A stretch of DNA of 64,000 nucleotides. Source: an uncultured Paracoccaceae bacterium (lineage in GTDB: Bacteria; Pseudomonadota; Alphaproteobacteria; Rhodobacterales; Rhodobacteraceae). Positions 9,827 through 20,468 of this stretch are shown here, one piece after another. Position 1 is the first letter of the stretch, and the number at the start of each line of letters is the position of its first letter. The stretch lies in assembly GCA_947500005.1 (NCBI GenBank), contig CANMQJ010000011.1:105324-169323 (forward strand). Reading direction: 5' to 3'. Below the pieces are notes generated by a model that saw only the letters and a list, made by a program, of their open reading frames with translations, was not told where the DNA came from and ran no database searches. The position numbers were made by a program, and so were the translations under genes.

Positions 9827-9987
9827 TTGTCCTCCCCGGCTTTTCCGCCACGTCACAGGTTTTTCCTAGTTCAGCGCGTGGCCTGCATCAATGGCCGACC
9901 GGCGCAAATGGAGCCTATACCGACACCTGTCCGGCGGCTAGGCTTTGGAGAAACCGCGTGGCGGATCACGGACAAAAGGACGCGCCG

Positions 9988-10413
9988 ATGGGAAAAGTGA
10001 TCAAGGATCTGTTTCTGGCCCTGCTCAACGCAACATTGATCCTTGTTGCGGTATGTTTGTTTCTGGGATGGAAACTGATGTCGACCGTGGATGGCGTGGT
10101 TTCCAACGCGGCGGCGAATCTCGAGGTGCTGCGCCCCTTGCGCGAAGAAGTGGCCGGCATGCGGGAAGAGGTGCAGGGCCTGCGCAGCGATCTGGCCACC
10201 ATGGCGGACGGCGCGGACGGGATCAGCGCGGCGGCGGCGGAGCGGCTGCAGCTGCGGGCGGAGGCATTGGAGGCGCGCATGGACGAGGTCCGGTCGCAGA
10301 TTTCGACCTCGCTGGGATCGCCGGAGGAGCTGATCGATCATTCGATCGAGACCGCCGCCGATGCGGCGGCCCGGTCCATCGCAGATCTGCGCGGCTGCAG
10401 CTTGCCGGACTAG
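9988..10413 (+). CDS. Membrane-anchored coiled-coil protein, unknown function
   Basis: Protein of 141 residues with one N-terminal membrane segment (about residues 8-30, LALLNATLILVAVCLFLGW). An alpha-helical, heptad-like region rich in Glu, Arg and Leu (EVLRPLREEVAGMREEVQGL) follows, and the chain ends CSLPD. AAGGA seven bases before the ATG at 9988 supports this start. No family was recognised. Its stop codon overlaps the stop of the convergent DUF924 gene by four bases. Confidence 0.65.
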   Translation: MGKVIKDLFLALLNATLILVAVCLFLGWKLMSTVDGVVSNAAANLEVLRPLREEVAGMREEVQGLRSDLATMADGADGISAAAAERLQLRAEALEARMDEVRSQISTSLGSPEELIDHSIETAADAAARSIADLRGCSLPD

Positions 10414-11006
10414 CTGGCGGCACGCGCGCCCTTGCGTGCGCGCAGTTCCTTCACCGTCTTGCCATATCCGCCGTCTTGCACATAGGCGGCCTCACCCGGC
10501 GTGGTGTCCCGTCGAAGCGCCTCGTTGCGATAGGGAAACCGGCCGAATTCGCGGATGACCTCGCGATGCGCGCGGGCATGCAGCAGGTTATCGGCCCCGG
10601 TTTCGGGCATCCTCTCGCACATCAGGCGGATGCAGCGTTCCTGGTCGCAGAGGTTCTCGGAATGCATCATCGGCAGGTAGAAGAACTGCCGGGCGGGCTC
10701 GTCGATCTTGAGGTCCCAGCCCTTGTCCACCGCGGCCTTGGCCGCCGCCAGCGCCACCTTGTCGGTGGAAAAGGCGCGCCCCTCGCCCCGGAACATGTTG
10801 CGGGGGAACTGGTCCGTCAGGATGATGTAGGCCAGCGCACCGCTGGGATAGGTCAGCCAGAGCGAGAACCTGCCCTCTGCCGCCTGCTTCCAGGTGTCCA
10901 GGAACCTGTCACGGATCGCGGCGTCGAGCGCCTCGTCCTGCCGGTACCATCCTTTTGGCCCGATTTCGTCAAGCCAGTAATTCAAAATCTGCTCAGGGCC
11001 GACCAT
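10410..11006 (-). CDS. DUF924 family protein
   Basis: Protein of 198 residues with the marks of DUF924: YWLDEIGPKGWY at the start, LTYPSGALAYIILTDQFPRN, the metal-like FFYLPMMHSENLCDQERC, and a C-terminal FGRFPYRNEALRR. Family members are helical, TPR-like soluble proteins with no settled role. The start at 11006 follows GGAGGCGATACCC, a good ribosome binding site. Confidence 0.85.
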   Translation of the reverse strand: MVGPEQILNYWLDEIGPKGWYRQDEALDAAIRDRFLDTWKQAAEGRFSLWLTYPSGALAYIILTDQFPRNMFRGEGRAFSTDKVALAAAKAAVDKGWDLKIDEPARQFFYLPMMHSENLCDQERCIRLMCERMPETGADNLLHARAHREVIREFGRFPYRNEALRRDTTPGEAAYVQDGGYGKTVKELRARKGARAAS

Positions 11007-11112
11007 GGGTATCGCCTCCCGTTTTCCTCGCCCGGTTCACTAAAGGATTAAAAAATCTTTTACAAAACCGTCATAGTAACATCTTGCAACACCGACGACA
11101 TATTTCCACCCC

Positions 11113-12384
11113 TTAAGCGACTTCCTGCTCGTCTTTCTCCTCCTGATCGGCCTCGTAGGCGATTTCCTGTGCAATATCGAGCGCCACGGGCGACGCGGTG
11201 GGATAGATGGTCGCCATCGCGCCCGTCTCGTCCACCGGGGTCGATGGCCGCTGGGTCATCCGGTAGAGCGCGTAGAGCGCCGTGGCGAAGAGCAGCGTCG
11301 CCACGAACAGAAAGAACCCGGCCGGGCCAAAGATCGCATCCCCCATCAGCCAGCCGGTGATGACCGGCCCCGCGATGGCCCCCATGCCGTTGATGAAGAC
11401 CAGCCCGCCCGAGGCCGCCGCCATGTCGTCGAAATCGAGATAATCGTTGGTGTAGGCGATCAGCAGCGAATAGAGCGGGTTCGACAGCCCGCCGATGAAG
11501 AAGGCCGCAACCAGCAGCAGGGTGAAGTTGCCGCCCGCGATGATGCCCACCATCGCGCCGCCGCCGGCAAGCGCAGCCGCCAGCATGATCAGGAAGCGGC
11601 GGTCCATCCGATCCGAAAGCCATCCAAGCGGGTATTGCAACAGCATCGCGCCGACATAGAAGCTGGCCACGAAGGTCGAGATCTGCGGCAGGGTCAGACC
11701 CGCGCGCGCGCCATAGACCGCACCCATGCCGAACTGGGCCGAGAAGACACCACCCAGCAGGAACATGCCCACGCATCCCAGCGGCGAGATCTCCATCAGC
11801 TGGCGCAGGGTCATCGGCTTGGTCGAGTCGAAGGCCGGGGTGGGCGAGATCGACAGCAGGATCGGCGCGAAGCTGACCGAGACGAGGATCGAGGCGATCA
11901 CGAAGGTCTCGTATCCCGCCGGATCGCCCGCCAGCATCAGCCCCTGGGCCGCGACGATGCCCATCATCTGAACGATCATGTAAAGCGACAGCGCCTGGCC
12001 GCGATTCTCGTTGTTGGCCGCGTTGTTGAGCCAGCTTTCCGCGGTCACGTACACGCCCGAAAAGCAGAATCCGACGAGGACGCGGCCCGCGACCCAGACA
12101 TAGGTTTCCGGGAAGAAGGGATAGATGATCATCACCGCCGAGATGAGCGAGGCCAGGGCGGCGAAGACGCGCACATGGCCCACGCGCCGGATCATCTCGG
12201 GCGCGAGGCGCGAGCCACCGAGGAAGCCCAGGAAATAGGCCGACATGACAAAGGACATCTCGAAGGTGGTAAACCCCTCGATCTCGCCGCGCACGCCCAG
12301 CAAGGTGCCTTGCAGGCCATTGCCCACCATCAGCAGCCCCATGCCCAGCAGCAGGGCCCATGCGCTCAAGAAGAACTGGAACAT
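11113..12384 (-). CDS. MFS transporter (YcaD-like)
   Basis: Protein of 423 residues with about twelve hydrophobic segments, an MFS loop motif GWLSDRMDRR between the two halves, and an acidic soluble tail (EEKDEQEVA). The first helix starts at residue 3. The motifs VMSAYFLGFLGGS and ESWLNNAANNENRGQALSLY match the YcaD-type branch of putative drug/metabolite transporters. The substrate cannot be told. CGGAGGCGACGG precedes the ATG. It is probably transcribed alone; queA lies 114 bases upstream on the same strand. Confidence 0.85.
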   Translation of the reverse strand: MFQFFLSAWALLLGMGLLMVGNGLQGTLLGVRGEIEGFTTFEMSFVMSAYFLGFLGGSRLAPEMIRRVGHVRVFAALASLISAVMIIYPFFPETYVWVAGRVLVGFCFSGVYVTAESWLNNAANNENRGQALSLYMIVQMMGIVAAQGLMLAGDPAGYETFVIASILVSVSFAPILLSISPTPAFDSTKPMTLRQLMEISPLGCVGMFLLGGVFSAQFGMGAVYGARAGLTLPQISTFVASFYVGAMLLQYPLGWLSDRMDRRFLIMLAAALAGGGAMVGIIAGGNFTLLLVAAFFIGGLSNPLYSLLIAYTNDYLDFDDMAAASGGLVFINGMGAIAGPVITGWLMGDAIFGPAGFFLFVATLLFATALYALYRMTQRPSTPVDETGAMATIYPTASPVALDIAQEIAYEADQEEKDEQEVA

Positions 12385-12498
12385 CCGTCGCCTCCGGTGT
12401 TCGGAATGAATTTCCCGGTGCCTTGCCCGGAGCTTACGGCCGTCTCGTGACGGAAACTGCCACGAACCTAGGGGGATTCGCCCCCGAGTTCACGTCCT

Positions 12499-13545
12499 TC
12501 ACGGGATCAATAGCGACGCGTCGCCATAGGAGAAGAACCGGTAACGGTCCGCCACCGCGTGATCGTAGATGCGTTGGATGCGGTCCTGCCCCATGAGCGC
12601 CGAGACCAACATCATCAGCGTGGATTTCGGCAGGTGGAAATTGGTCATCAGCGCGTCGGTGACCCGGAAGGTGAAACCGGGATAGATGAAGATGTCGGTC
12701 TCGCCCTCCCACGCGGCGATCTCTCCCCCTTGCGCGGCGCTTTCGATCAGGCGCAGCGCCGTCGTGCCCACGGGGATGACGCGCCCGCCCGCCGCCCGGG
12801 TGGCCGCGATCTCGGCGGCGGCCTCTGGGCTGACGCGGCCCCATTCGGCATGCATCCGGTGGGTGGTCACATCCTCGACCTTGACGGGCAGGAAGGTTCC
12901 CGCGCCGACATGCAGCGTCACATGGGTGAAGCCGATACCGCGATCCCGGAGCGACGCGAGAAGCGCCTCGTCGAAATGCAGCGAGGCGGTGGGCGCGGCC
13001 ACGGCACCCGAATGGCGGGCCCAGACCGTCTGGTAGTCGGTCTTGTCCTGCTCGTCGGCGGCGCGTTTCGCGGCGATGTAGGGCGGCAGCGGCATTGCGC
13101 CGGCCTGCGCCAGGGCCGCGTCGAAATCCTCGCCCGCGAGGTTGAAGCGCAGGTGGGCCTGCCCTTCGGCGACCTTTTCGAGCCGCGCGGAAAGCGCGTC
13201 GGAAAAGACGATGTCCTCACCCTCGCGCATCTTCCTGAGCGGCTTGAGGAGCGCGGTCCATGTCCCGTCCGCCTGCGGTTCGAGCAGAGTGGCCTCGATC
13301 CCGGCGCTCACGCGGCCTTGGGCGGTGTCGCGATGCCGGCGGCCCGAGAGGCGCGCGGGGATCACGCGGGTGTCGTTCAGCACCAGACGGTCGCCCGGGC
13401 GCAGCCAGCCGGGCAGCTCGGAGACGACGGAGTCGGTGATCGCCTCACCCTGCGCCACCAGCAGTCGCGCGGAGGAACGCGGCCGCGCGGGGCGCGTCGC
13501 GATGAGGCTCTCGGGCAGTTGGAAATCGAAATCGCTCAGCTTCAT
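12499..13545 (-). CDS. queA: S-adenosylmethionine:tRNA ribosyltransferase-isomerase
   Basis: Protein of 348 residues that transfers and isomerises the ribosyl moiety of SAM to make epoxyqueuosine in tRNA. It starts [20 protein letters not shown] and contains [31 protein letters not shown] and [15 protein letters not shown], all typical of QueA. The ATG at 13545 gives the standard length. An in-frame start at 13719 would add about 58 residues of low-complexity shadow sequence and was rejected. It lies just downstream of the DUF3971 gene on the same strand. Confidence 0.95.
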   Translation of the reverse strand: MKLSDFDFQLPESLIATRPARPRSSARLLVAQGEAITDSVVSELPGWLRPGDRLVLNDTRVIPARLSGRRHRDTAQGRVSAGIEATLLEPQADGTWTALLKPLRKMREGEDIVFSDALSARLEKVAEGQAHLRFNLAGEDFDAALAQAGAMPLPPYIAAKRAADEQDKTDYQTVWARHSGAVAAPTASLHFDEALLASLRDRGIGFTHVTLHVGAGTFLPVKVEDVTTHRMHAEWGRVSPEAAAEIAATRAAGGRVIPVGTTALRLIESAAQGGEIAAWEGETDIFIYPGFTFRVTDALMTNFHLPKSTLMMLVSALMGQDRIQRIYDHAVADRYRFFSYGDASLLIP

Positions 13546-13588
13546 GGGGCTGCCCCTACCCAAGCGGAACGGATTCGGCCACCGCTTT

Positions 13589-16500
13589 TCAGCGGTCGCC
13601 GCGCGAGCCTGCGTAGGGATTGGGTTCGTCGGCCGGATCGGGCGCAGCCTGCACCCCCGGCGCGGTCGGAACGCTCGGCGCGGGCTCGCGGAAGATCTCG
13701 CGCAGAAAGCCGGGTGCAAGACCCGAAAGCGGGTTCACGCTGACCTGTGGCGAGGCCGTCGGACCGGTCAGCGTATAGTTGAAACCGATCACCCCTTCGC
13801 CCTTGCGGGTGAGGACCGAGCCGATGGAATTGAGCAGGTAGACCGGCGAGACCACGCCGCGCAGGTTCAGCACCTCGCGCTGCGTGTCGACCACGCCGTC
13901 CAACGAAAGGCCGATCGACGGCCCCACCGCGCTGGCCGAGAGCACGCGCAGCGCCTGCGGCGTGATCCGCATCTGCGCATCCATCTCGGTGAAGAGGATC
14001 CCCTGCCCCGACATCTCGTCGATGAGGCCCACCACGCTGATCGCGTTGAGCAGCGCGGCCATGGCGGGGGCGTCCTTGATCCGGGTGTCGCGCACGGCCA
14101 GCTGCGCGTTGTAGTGCCCCTCGGCCTCCAGCGGCTCGATCACCATCTGGAAACTGCCGCCGACCGCCTGGCGCAGGATGCCGGTCGCGCGGAACACCGC
14201 CCCCGCATCGGTGGCCTGGACCAGCACGCCCGCGCCCTGCGGACGCGGCAGGATCTGGCCCGTGAGTTCGGGCGCGCCGTTGAGCCGCGCGGTGAAGGTG
14301 CCCGCCATTCCCCCCGTGGTGGTCAGGGTCCCGCGCAGCCCGGTCAGGGCAATGTCTTCGGTGATCTGGAGCCGGTCGAGCGCGACCGAGAGGCGGGGGC
14401 TGTCCCCGCCGCCGGCCCCACCGCTGCCGCCGAATGCCGCGCGGCGCAGGTCGAGCGTTCCTCCAAGCACGCGAATCTCCGGGGCGGCGCCGCCGCGCCC
14501 GACGATCTCGGCGGGGACGGCCAGCCAGTCGCCCAGTTCGAAGCTCGACAGGCGCAGCCGGTCGAATCCACCGCCCTCGGCAAAGGCGATGGAGCCGCGC
14601 GCCCGCAGCCCGGCGGCGTCGAGGGCAAGCGTCTCGACCGCAGGGTCCAGCCCCAGCCGGGCGGTCAGGTCGAGGCGTCCTTCGGTTGCGGCCGGTTTGC
14701 GCCATCCGAGCTGCGGGATCGCCAGCGCCACGCCGGTCAGATCGGACCAGGCCGAAAGCGCGGGCGGAGCGCCACCGCCGAGTTGCAGCTCGAAACTTGC
14801 CGCGCCTCGGCCCGAGACCATCTGGGGCGGCAGTTCGGCGTCGATCTCGGCAAGCAGGTCGGGCGACAGCTCGATCCGGCCCGACAACAGGCTGCGGGTG
14901 CCCGGATCGGCCCCGATGGGCTGCCGCCAGCGGGCCTGAACCGGGACGGACCCGAACAGCCCCTCGCCGGACAGTTCGACCTGCGTGCCGTCGCCACGCA
15001 GCGCCAGGCGGTCGGCGCGCAGCGTCTTGCCGGGCACGAGGACGGTGGAGGCCAGATCCGTGACTTCGCCGGTGAAATGATAGTCGAGATCCCCGATCAC
15101 GACCTTGTCCTTGAGCGGCAGGGCGAGCGTACCCTGCATGGCCACCTGCCCCTGCGCCAGATCGACGGGAAGCCCGGCCTTGGTCAGCACCTCGATCGGC
15201 GGGTGGTTCAGCATGGCCATCATCGCCGTGACGCTGCCCCGTGCGCGCAGCCGCGCGATGCCGGGGGCGGCCTTCTTGATGCCGATGTCGGGGATGATGA
15301 AGGAACTGCCGGTGGCATCGACCTCTCCGCCCGCGCCAGGCCGCACCACGCCCGCATGCGCGGTGACGGAGAACCGGCTGCCTGTCAGGCTTGCACGGCC
15401 GCGTGCCTCCTCGAGCGGAGGAAGTGCCTTGGCAAAGCGGATCGCGGCCTCGGCAAAGCGGAAATCGGCGTGGAGCGCGGGGGATTGCCCAGGCGACAGG
15501 CGCAGGGCGAGGTCGAGGTCGCTGAGCTGGCCGGACTGCAGGTTCTCGGTCACCCATTTGCGGGGCTTGTCGGCGATGGCCTCTGGCCAGTAGGCCAGCA
15601 GCTGGTCGGGCGTCAGCCGGTCGAGCCAGGCGTCGAGCCGCAGCTCCCAACCCTCGGGATGGGCGTCGAGACCGCCTGACAGGTGCAGGTTGCGATCCTC
15701 GTGCCGCACGACCATCTCGCCCAGGACCAGCCGGAACGGGTCGAGACGCAGCGACAGGTCCAGTGAGGTCCGGTCAAGGCGCAGAGGCTCGGGGTAGACG
15801 TCATCGGGATTGACGCGGATCCCGGTCAGGTCGAACTGCCCCACCAGGCGTTCCAGCCTGCCGGTAGCAACACCGTCGAGATAGGCGCGGCCGTCCGCCA
15901 CGCCGGACCCCCAGGCGGATTCGATGGAGATCTCGTCGAAATCCAGCCGCTGGGCATTCGGGGCGTAGGTGAAATAGGTGCGCGCGGCGGTGAAGGGGAT
16001 CGGTCGGGTGCCGGGATTGGGCTGCACCGCTCCGGCGCCGATCTGCAACGTGGCCGAGACCGGCCCCAGCGTCCGTTCGGCGCCGACGCTGCCGCGCAGA
16101 CTGCCCGAGATCGGGGCCTGGAGCACGCCCAGCCATTGCAGGGCCGGGCTCTGGCTCGCGATGTCCTCGGCCGCCAGGTCCGACACGGTGATGCCGAAGG
16201 TCGCGTCGGGCTCTCCCAGGCGGCTGGTGTAATTCGCCTCGACCGTGCTGACATAGTCGCGCCCGCCAAGGACCGAGAAGGCGGTAGCGACCCGCATGTC
16301 GGGCCCTTCGCGCGTGATGCGGATCTGCCCGGCATCCGCGGCCCAGGACCGCCCGGCACGCAGATCTCGGAAATCGAGCGAGACATTGGTCAGCTCGAAG
16401 CCTGTCAGGGCCGAGAATTGCGGCGACAGGAACACGGCATCCCATCGCTCCATCAGCGCGGGCAGGTCGGGGAATTGCTCGGCCCGGGCGGCGCTGCCCG

Positions 16501-16984
16501 CCGAGAGCGTCAGCGTCCCGTCGCCGTCGCGTTGCAGATCGACCCGCGCGCCGCTGAGCGCGATGCGTTTGGGCCGGACCTCGCCCCTGAGCAGTGGCCG
16601 CATGGCGAGGCTTGCCTCGGCATGGTCGAGGTCGAGGATCACGCGGCCCTCGGCGTCGGCGAGGCTCAGGTCAAGCAGCCGCAGCCGCGGGCGCCATCCC
16701 TGGTTGATGATGAAGCTGACATCGCCGAAGGTGACGCGCAGCCCGCCGGTCGCCTCTTCCAGCCGGGTCTCGATCCGCGTCTTGAGCCAGTCGGGCGCGT
16801 GCAGGCGCTGCCCCACCACCATGATCGCCGCGAGCAGGGCCAGCGCGGACAGGAGGATGGTGCCGCGTATGGCCTTCAGCCCGGTACCGCGCTTGCCCCG
16901 GCCATCCTTGCCGGCGGGTTTGCCGGATCCGCGCGCGGGGGCCTTTCCACCCCCGTCCGGCGGTCTATTATGCCCCTCATTCAA
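13589..16984 (-). CDS. AsmA/DUF3971-type envelope protein (YhdP-like)
   Basis: Very large protein, about 1131 residues, with a single N-terminal membrane segment ([15 protein letters not shown]) and a long beta-rich body. The body holds AsmA-like segments such as [20 protein letters not shown] near the N-terminus and [20 protein letters not shown] near the end. This is the DUF3971/AsmA-C layout of YhdP-type proteins, thought to help move phospholipid between membranes. No ATG or GTG fits the N-terminus, and TTG at 16984 is the best candidate although its ribosome site is weak. It is divergent from bcp with only 27 bases between starts. Confidence 0.8.
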   Translation of the reverse strand: MNEGHNRPPDGGGKAPARGSGKPAGKDGRGKRGTGLKAIRGTILLSALALLAAIMVVGQRLHAPDWLKTRIETRLEEATGGLRVTFGDVSFIINQGWRPRLRLLDLSLADAEGRVILDLDHAEASLAMRPLLRGEVRPKRIALSGARVDLQRDGDGTLTLSAGSAARAEQFPDLPALMERWDAVFLSPQFSALTGFELTNVSLDFRDLRAGRSWAADAGQIRITREGPDMRVATAFSVLGGRDYVSTVEANYTSRLGEPDATFGITVSDLAAEDIASQSPALQWLGVLQAPISGSLRGSVGAERTLGPVSATLQIGAGAVQPNPGTRPIPFTAARTYFTYAPNAQRLDFDEISIESAWGSGVADGRAYLDGVATGRLERLVGQFDLTGIRVNPDDVYPEPLRLDRTSLDLSLRLDPFRLVLGEMVVRHEDRNLHLSGGLDAHPEGWELRLDAWLDRLTPDQLLAYWPEAIADKPRKWVTENLQSGQLSDLDLALRLSPGQSPALHADFRFAEAAIRFAKALPPLEEARGRASLTGSRFSVTAHAGVVRPGAGGEVDATGSSFIIPDIGIKKAAPGIARLRARGSVTAMMAMLNHPPIEVLTKAGLPVDLAQGQVAMQGTLALPLKDKVVIGDLDYHFTGEVTDLASTVLVPGKTLRADRLALRGDGTQVELSGEGLFGSVPVQARWRQPIGADPGTRSLLSGRIELSPDLLAEIDAELPPQMVSGRGAASFELQLGGGAPPALSAWSDLTGVALAIPQLGWRKPAATEGRLDLTARLGLDPAVETLALDAAGLRARGSIAFAEGGGFDRLRLSSFELGDWLAVPAEIVGRGGAAPEIRVLGGTLDLRRAAFGGSGGAGGGDSPRLSVALDRLQITEDIALTGLRGTLTTTGGMAGTFTARLNGAPELTGQILPRPQGAGVLVQATDAGAVFRATGILRQAVGGSFQMVIEPLEAEGHYNAQLAVRDTRIKDAPAMAALLNAISVVGLIDEMSGQGILFTEMDAQMRITPQALRVLSASAVGPSIGLSLDGVVDTQREVLNLRGVVSPVYLLNSIGSVLTRKGEGVIGFNYTLTGPTASPQVSVNPLSGLAPGFLREIFREPAPSVPTAPGVQAAPDPADEPNPYAGSRGDR

Positions 16985-17011
16985 CCGACTTATCCAACCC
17001 GGAGGTGCCCC

Positions 17012-17473
17012 ATGCCCGATACGTCCGATACCGCCCCTGACTTCACCCTGCCGCGAGATGGCGGCGGTGAGGTGACATTGTCCGAACTGCGCGGCGGCAA
17101 GGTCGTTCTGTTTTTCTATCCTCGCGATGATACGCCGGGCTGCACCAAGGAATCCATCGCCTTTTCCGAGCATAAGGACGCGTTCGCACAAGCAGGGGCG
17201 ACGGTTCTGGGGATTTCGCGCGACACGGTGGCCAAGCATGACAAGTTCATCGCCAAGCACGACCTGACGGTGCCGCTGCTTTCGGATGCCGACAGCACGG
17301 TGTGCGAGGATTACGGCGTCTGGGTCGAGAAGAACATGTACGGCAAGACATCCATGGGCATCGAACGCTCGACCTTCCTCATCGACGAGAACGGCAAGAT
17401 CGCCCGGGTCTGGCGCAAGGTGAAGGTGCCGGGCCATGTCGAGGAAGTGCTGGAGGCGGTCAAGGGCGGCTGA
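17012..17473 (+). CDS. bcp: Peroxiredoxin BCP family thiol peroxidase
   Basis: Protein of 153 residues that reduces hydroperoxides in the cytoplasm. The peroxidatic cysteine is in YPRDDTPGCTKE near residue 47. The position five residues later, a cysteine in E. coli Bcp, is not a cysteine here; a second cysteine in STVCEDYGVW near residue 95 could act as the resolving one. The end, KVKVPGHVEEVLEAV, is typical. GGAGG at 17001-17005 sets the start. Confidence 0.93.
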   Translation: MPDTSDTAPDFTLPRDGGGEVTLSELRGGKVVLFFYPRDDTPGCTKESIAFSEHKDAFAQAGATVLGISRDTVAKHDKFIAKHDLTVPLLSDADSTVCEDYGVWVEKNMYGKTSMGIERSTFLIDENGKIARVWRKVKVPGHVEEVLEAVKGG

Positions 17474-17535
17474 AGCTCGACCCGCCGCGCGTCATGGCCT
17501 ATGCCGCGCGGCGGAAACCCTGAAAGGAGCGCGCC

Positions 17536-18375
17536 GTGACGACGACCCTGACGCAGATGGCGACCGAAGTGCTGATGACGGCCGACGGGCGCGAGAAGAC
17601 CGCCCTGTCCCGCCGGCACGCGCGGGCCTGGTTCGCCGCGCGGCGCGGCGATGCCCCGCCCATCGAGATCGGCACCGCAGCGCCGCCGCTGCACCCGGCG
17701 CGCCCCGAACGGCCCGAGCTGCTTTCGCCGCGCGATGTGCCGCGCAGGCGCCCGGGATCGGAGGCGGGACGCATCGCGCTGTTGCACGCGGTGGCGCATA
17801 TCGAGCTGAACGCGGTCGATCTGCATTGGGACATCATCGCGCGGTTCGGGCATGTGCCCATGCCGCCGGGCTTCCATGACGACTGGGTGAAATGCGCCGA
17901 CGAGGAGTCCAAGCATTTCAACCTCGTCTGCGACTGCCTGGAGGCCCTGAGCAGCCATTATGGCGCCCTGCCCGCCCATGCAGGCATGTGGCGCGCGGCC
18001 GAGGATACCGCCCATGACCTTATGGGGCGGCTGGCCGTCGTTCCCATGGTGCTGGAGGCGCGCGGGCTGGACGTGACGCCCGGGATGATCGAGATCTTCC
18101 GCAAGGCGGGCGCGGCACAGGCGGTCTCCGCGCTGGAGGTGATCTATGCCGAGGAGGTGGCTCATGTCGCCTATGGCTCGAAATGGTTCCACTTCCTGTG
18201 CGGGCGCGAGGATGCGGACCCGAAAGAGGTGTTTCACGACCTCGTCCGGCGCTATTTCCACGGCGCGCTGAAGCCGCCCTTCAACGAGGAAAAACGCGCC
18301 GAGGCCGGTTTGCCGCCCGATTTCTACTGGCCGCTGGCCGAGGAGACGCCGCCGCGCGACCGCAGCGCCGGGTGA
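17536..18375 (+). CDS. DUF455 ferritin-like protein
   Basis: Protein of 279 residues with the di-iron-like pattern of DUF455: HIELNAVDLHWDI near residue 96, CADEESKHFNLV near residue 122 and YAEEVAHVAYGSKW near residue 205. These glutamates and histidines would form a metal centre in a four-helix bundle. The biochemical role of the family is not established. The start is GTG at 17536, with AAAGGAG seven bases upstream. It may share a transcript with bcp, 62 bases away. Confidence 0.88.
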   Translation: MTTTLTQMATEVLMTADGREKTALSRRHARAWFAARRGDAPPIEIGTAAPPLHPARPERPELLSPRDVPRRRPGSEAGRIALLHAVAHIELNAVDLHWDIIARFGHVPMPPGFHDDWVKCADEESKHFNLVCDCLEALSSHYGALPAHAGMWRAAEDTAHDLMGRLAVVPMVLEARGLDVTPGMIEIFRKAGAAQAVSALEVIYAEEVAHVAYGSKWFHFLCGREDADPKEVFHDLVRRYFHGALKPPFNEEKRAEAGLPPDFYWPLAEETPPRDRSAG

Positions 18376-18538
18376 TTGCATCGGCAACTTTCCGCCCATA
18401 AACACTTCATTTCCGGCGCAAAAACGTCACGGCGGTTAACAAACTTGCCCAATTGTCGCCCCGGCTTTATGCAAACGTCCCAAGGGCTGGCCGGATACTC
18501 ACCCGGGCAGACGAGGTTGGGGAAGGAAGGACGACGGC

Positions 18539-19867
18539 GTGAGAACACGTCTGGCAATCAGCATACACGCGCTTCTTGAGCGTCATTTCCCGGAACGCCG
18601 GGTTTTTCTGAAATCCGACACGGACACGCGTTTCATCCGGTTGAAACCGGCGACGCAGCTGGCCGCCTATGCCGGAGTCACGGTGACCATCGCCTGGACG
18701 ATCGTGGCCACGGCGATGATCCTGATGGACAGCATCGGAGCCGGCAATTTCCGGGAACAGGCAAAGCGCGACCGGGCCACCTATCAGGAACGGCTCAACC
18801 AGATGTCGGCCGAACGCGATGCCCGCGCCGAAGAGGCGCTGGCCGCGCAGGAGCGGTTCAACGCCGCGCTGCGTCAGATCTCGGTGATGCAGACGGACCT
18901 GTTGCAGTCCGAAACCCGCCGGCGGGAGCTTGAGACCGGGATCGAGGTCATCCAGACGACCCTGCGCTCGGTCATGAAGGAGCGCGAGAATGCCCGCATG
19001 GCCGCGACCGAGCTGGAGCAGAAGCTCAATGGCGACGGGGCGGTGCAGCAGGTGGCCGCAGCGGCGCCCGCGCAGATGAGCTTCATGGCCGCTGCGCTTG
19101 CCGATACCGCGGCCGAGCGGGACCGGATCCTGGAAGACGCGCGCGCCGCGCTGGAGCAGCGCGAGGAGCTCGAGCTGGAAATCGACCTCATGCGTGAGCG
19201 CAACGACCAGATCTTCCGCCAGCTGGAAGAGGCGATGGCGATCTCGGTCGAGCCGCTGGACAAGATGTTCCGCAGCGCGGGCATGCCGACCGACAGCATC
19301 ATCGAACAGGTGCGTCGCGGCTATAGCGGCCAGGGCGGGCCGCTGACCCCTTTATCCTTCTCGACGCGCGGTGAGGAGGCCACGGCCGACGAACTGCGCG
19401 CCAACGCGATCCTGCAGCAGATGGATCAGCTGAACCTCTACCGCATCGCCGCCCAGCAGGCGCCGTTTGCCATCCCGGTGAAATCCTCCTTCCGCTATAC
19501 CAGCGGGTTCGGCAGCCGGCGCGACCCCAAGACGGGCGGTCGCCGGATGCACAACGGAGTCGATTTCGCCGGCGCGCATGGCACGGATATCCACGCCACC
19601 GCCGACGGGGTCGTGACCCATGCGGGCTGGTTGTCGGGTTTCGGCCGCCTGGTGAAGATCCAGCATGCCTTCGGGATCGAAACCTACTATGCGCATAACA
19701 CCAAGCTTCGCGTGAAAGTCGGTCAAAGAGTCTCGCGCGGGGACCATATTGCTGATATGGGTAGCACCGGACGGTCGACCGGCACCCATCTGCATTACGA
19801 GGTGCGCGTGAACGGACGACCTGTTAACCCCATGATCTACATCAAGGCTGCACGCAATGTTTTCTAA
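18539..19867 (+). CDS. M23 (LytM) family cell-wall endopeptidase with coiled coil
   Basis: Protein of 442 residues. A short cytoplasmic N-terminus leads to one membrane segment (about residues 40-62), then a long coiled coil (about 75-240). The C-terminal LytM domain has zinc ligands in HNGVDF near residue 338 and HLHYEV near 417. It should cut peptidoglycan cross-links in the periplasm, with the coiled coil as a regulatory or scaffold arm. The start is GTG with GGAAGGA upstream. The last 11 bases overlap the bactofilin gene, a pairing known from Caulobacter and relatives where bactofilin places an M23 enzyme. Confidence 0.9.
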   Translation: MRTRLAISIHALLERHFPERRVFLKSDTDTRFIRLKPATQLAAYAGVTVTIAWTIVATAMILMDSIGAGNFREQAKRDRATYQERLNQMSAERDARAEEALAAQERFNAALRQISVMQTDLLQSETRRRELETGIEVIQTTLRSVMKERENARMAATELEQKLNGDGAVQQVAAAAPAQMSFMAAALADTAAERDRILEDARAALEQREELELEIDLMRERNDQIFRQLEEAMAISVEPLDKMFRSAGMPTDSIIEQVRRGYSGQGGPLTPLSFSTRGEEATADELRANAILQQMDQLNLYRIAAQQAPFAIPVKSSFRYTSGFGSRRDPKTGGRRMHNGVDFAGAHGTDIHATADGVVTHAGWLSGFGRLVKIQHAFGIETYYAHNTKLRVKVGQRVSRGDHIADMGSTGRSTGTHLHYEVRVNGRPVNPMIYIKAARNVF

Positions 19868-20393
19868 GAGCAAAATCAACGAGCCCGCGCAGGACGCGGC
19901 CAAGACCACCCCCGCCCCTGCGACCCCCTCGTCGGCGCCCGCGCAGTCCGACCATCGCCCCAGCGCCCCCAAGGCGAAGCCGCCCGCATCCGTGCTGTCC
20001 TCGGATCTGCATATCACCGGCAACCTCAAGACCACGGGCGACATCCAGGTCGAGGGTACGGTCGAAGGCGATATCCGCGCGCACCTGCTGACCATCGGGG
20101 AAAGCGCCACCATCAAGGGCGAAGTGACCGCCGATGACGTCGTGATCAACGGCCGTATCGTGGGCCGGGTGCGGGGCCTCAAGGTGCGCCTGACCTCGAC
20201 CGCGCGGGTCGAGGGCGACATCATCCACAAGACCATCGCCATCGAATCGGGCGCCCATTTCGAAGGCTCGGTGCAGCGCCAGGACGATCCGCTCAACCCC
20301 GGCCGCGCGAACAAGCCCGGCGGCAATCCCGCGAGCGCGCAAGCCGCGCCCCAGCCCAGGCCCGCCGCGCAAGCCGGGCAATCGGCCGAGTGA
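19857..20393 (+). CDS. Bactofilin (polymer-forming cytoskeletal protein)
   Basis: Protein of 178 residues with a proline/alanine-rich N-terminal tail, a central bactofilin beta-helix (about residues 45-140) and a disordered Ala/Pro/Gln C-tail. The repeats LHITGNLKTTGDIQVEGTVE, IKGEVTADDVVINGRIVGRV and ARVEGDIIHKTIAIESGA give the regular G-x-[IV] spacing of the fold. It should self-assemble into filaments at the membrane. The start overlaps the upstream M23 gene by 11 bases, suggesting translational coupling and a shared role in local cell-wall remodelling. Confidence 0.93.
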   Translation: MFSKSKINEPAQDAAKTTPAPATPSSAPAQSDHRPSAPKAKPPASVLSSDLHITGNLKTTGDIQVEGTVEGDIRAHLLTIGESATIKGEVTADDVVINGRIVGRVRGLKVRLTSTARVEGDIIHKTIAIESGAHFEGSVQRQDDPLNPGRANKPGGNPASAQAAPQPRPAAQAGQSAE

Positions 20394-20425
20394 TCTGACC
20401 CGAAGCAGTTTCAAGAACCGGAACG

Positions 20426-20446
20426 CGCCGCGGCTTTGCCGCGGCG
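20426..20446. terminator. Hairpin terminator between bactofilin and DUF3179 genes
   Basis: CGCCGCGGC-TTT-GCCGCGGCG, a perfect nine-base-pair stem, with CCTTTTC a few bases downstream on the plus strand. It separates two convergent genes. Confidence 0.7.
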
Positions 20447-20468
20447 TCAGCCTTTTCGGGCCTCCAGA

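Noticed and set aside
13142..15679. Long plus-strand frame (845 codons) opposite queA and the DUF3971 gene
   Set aside because: Spans two real opposite genes and has random-looking composition.
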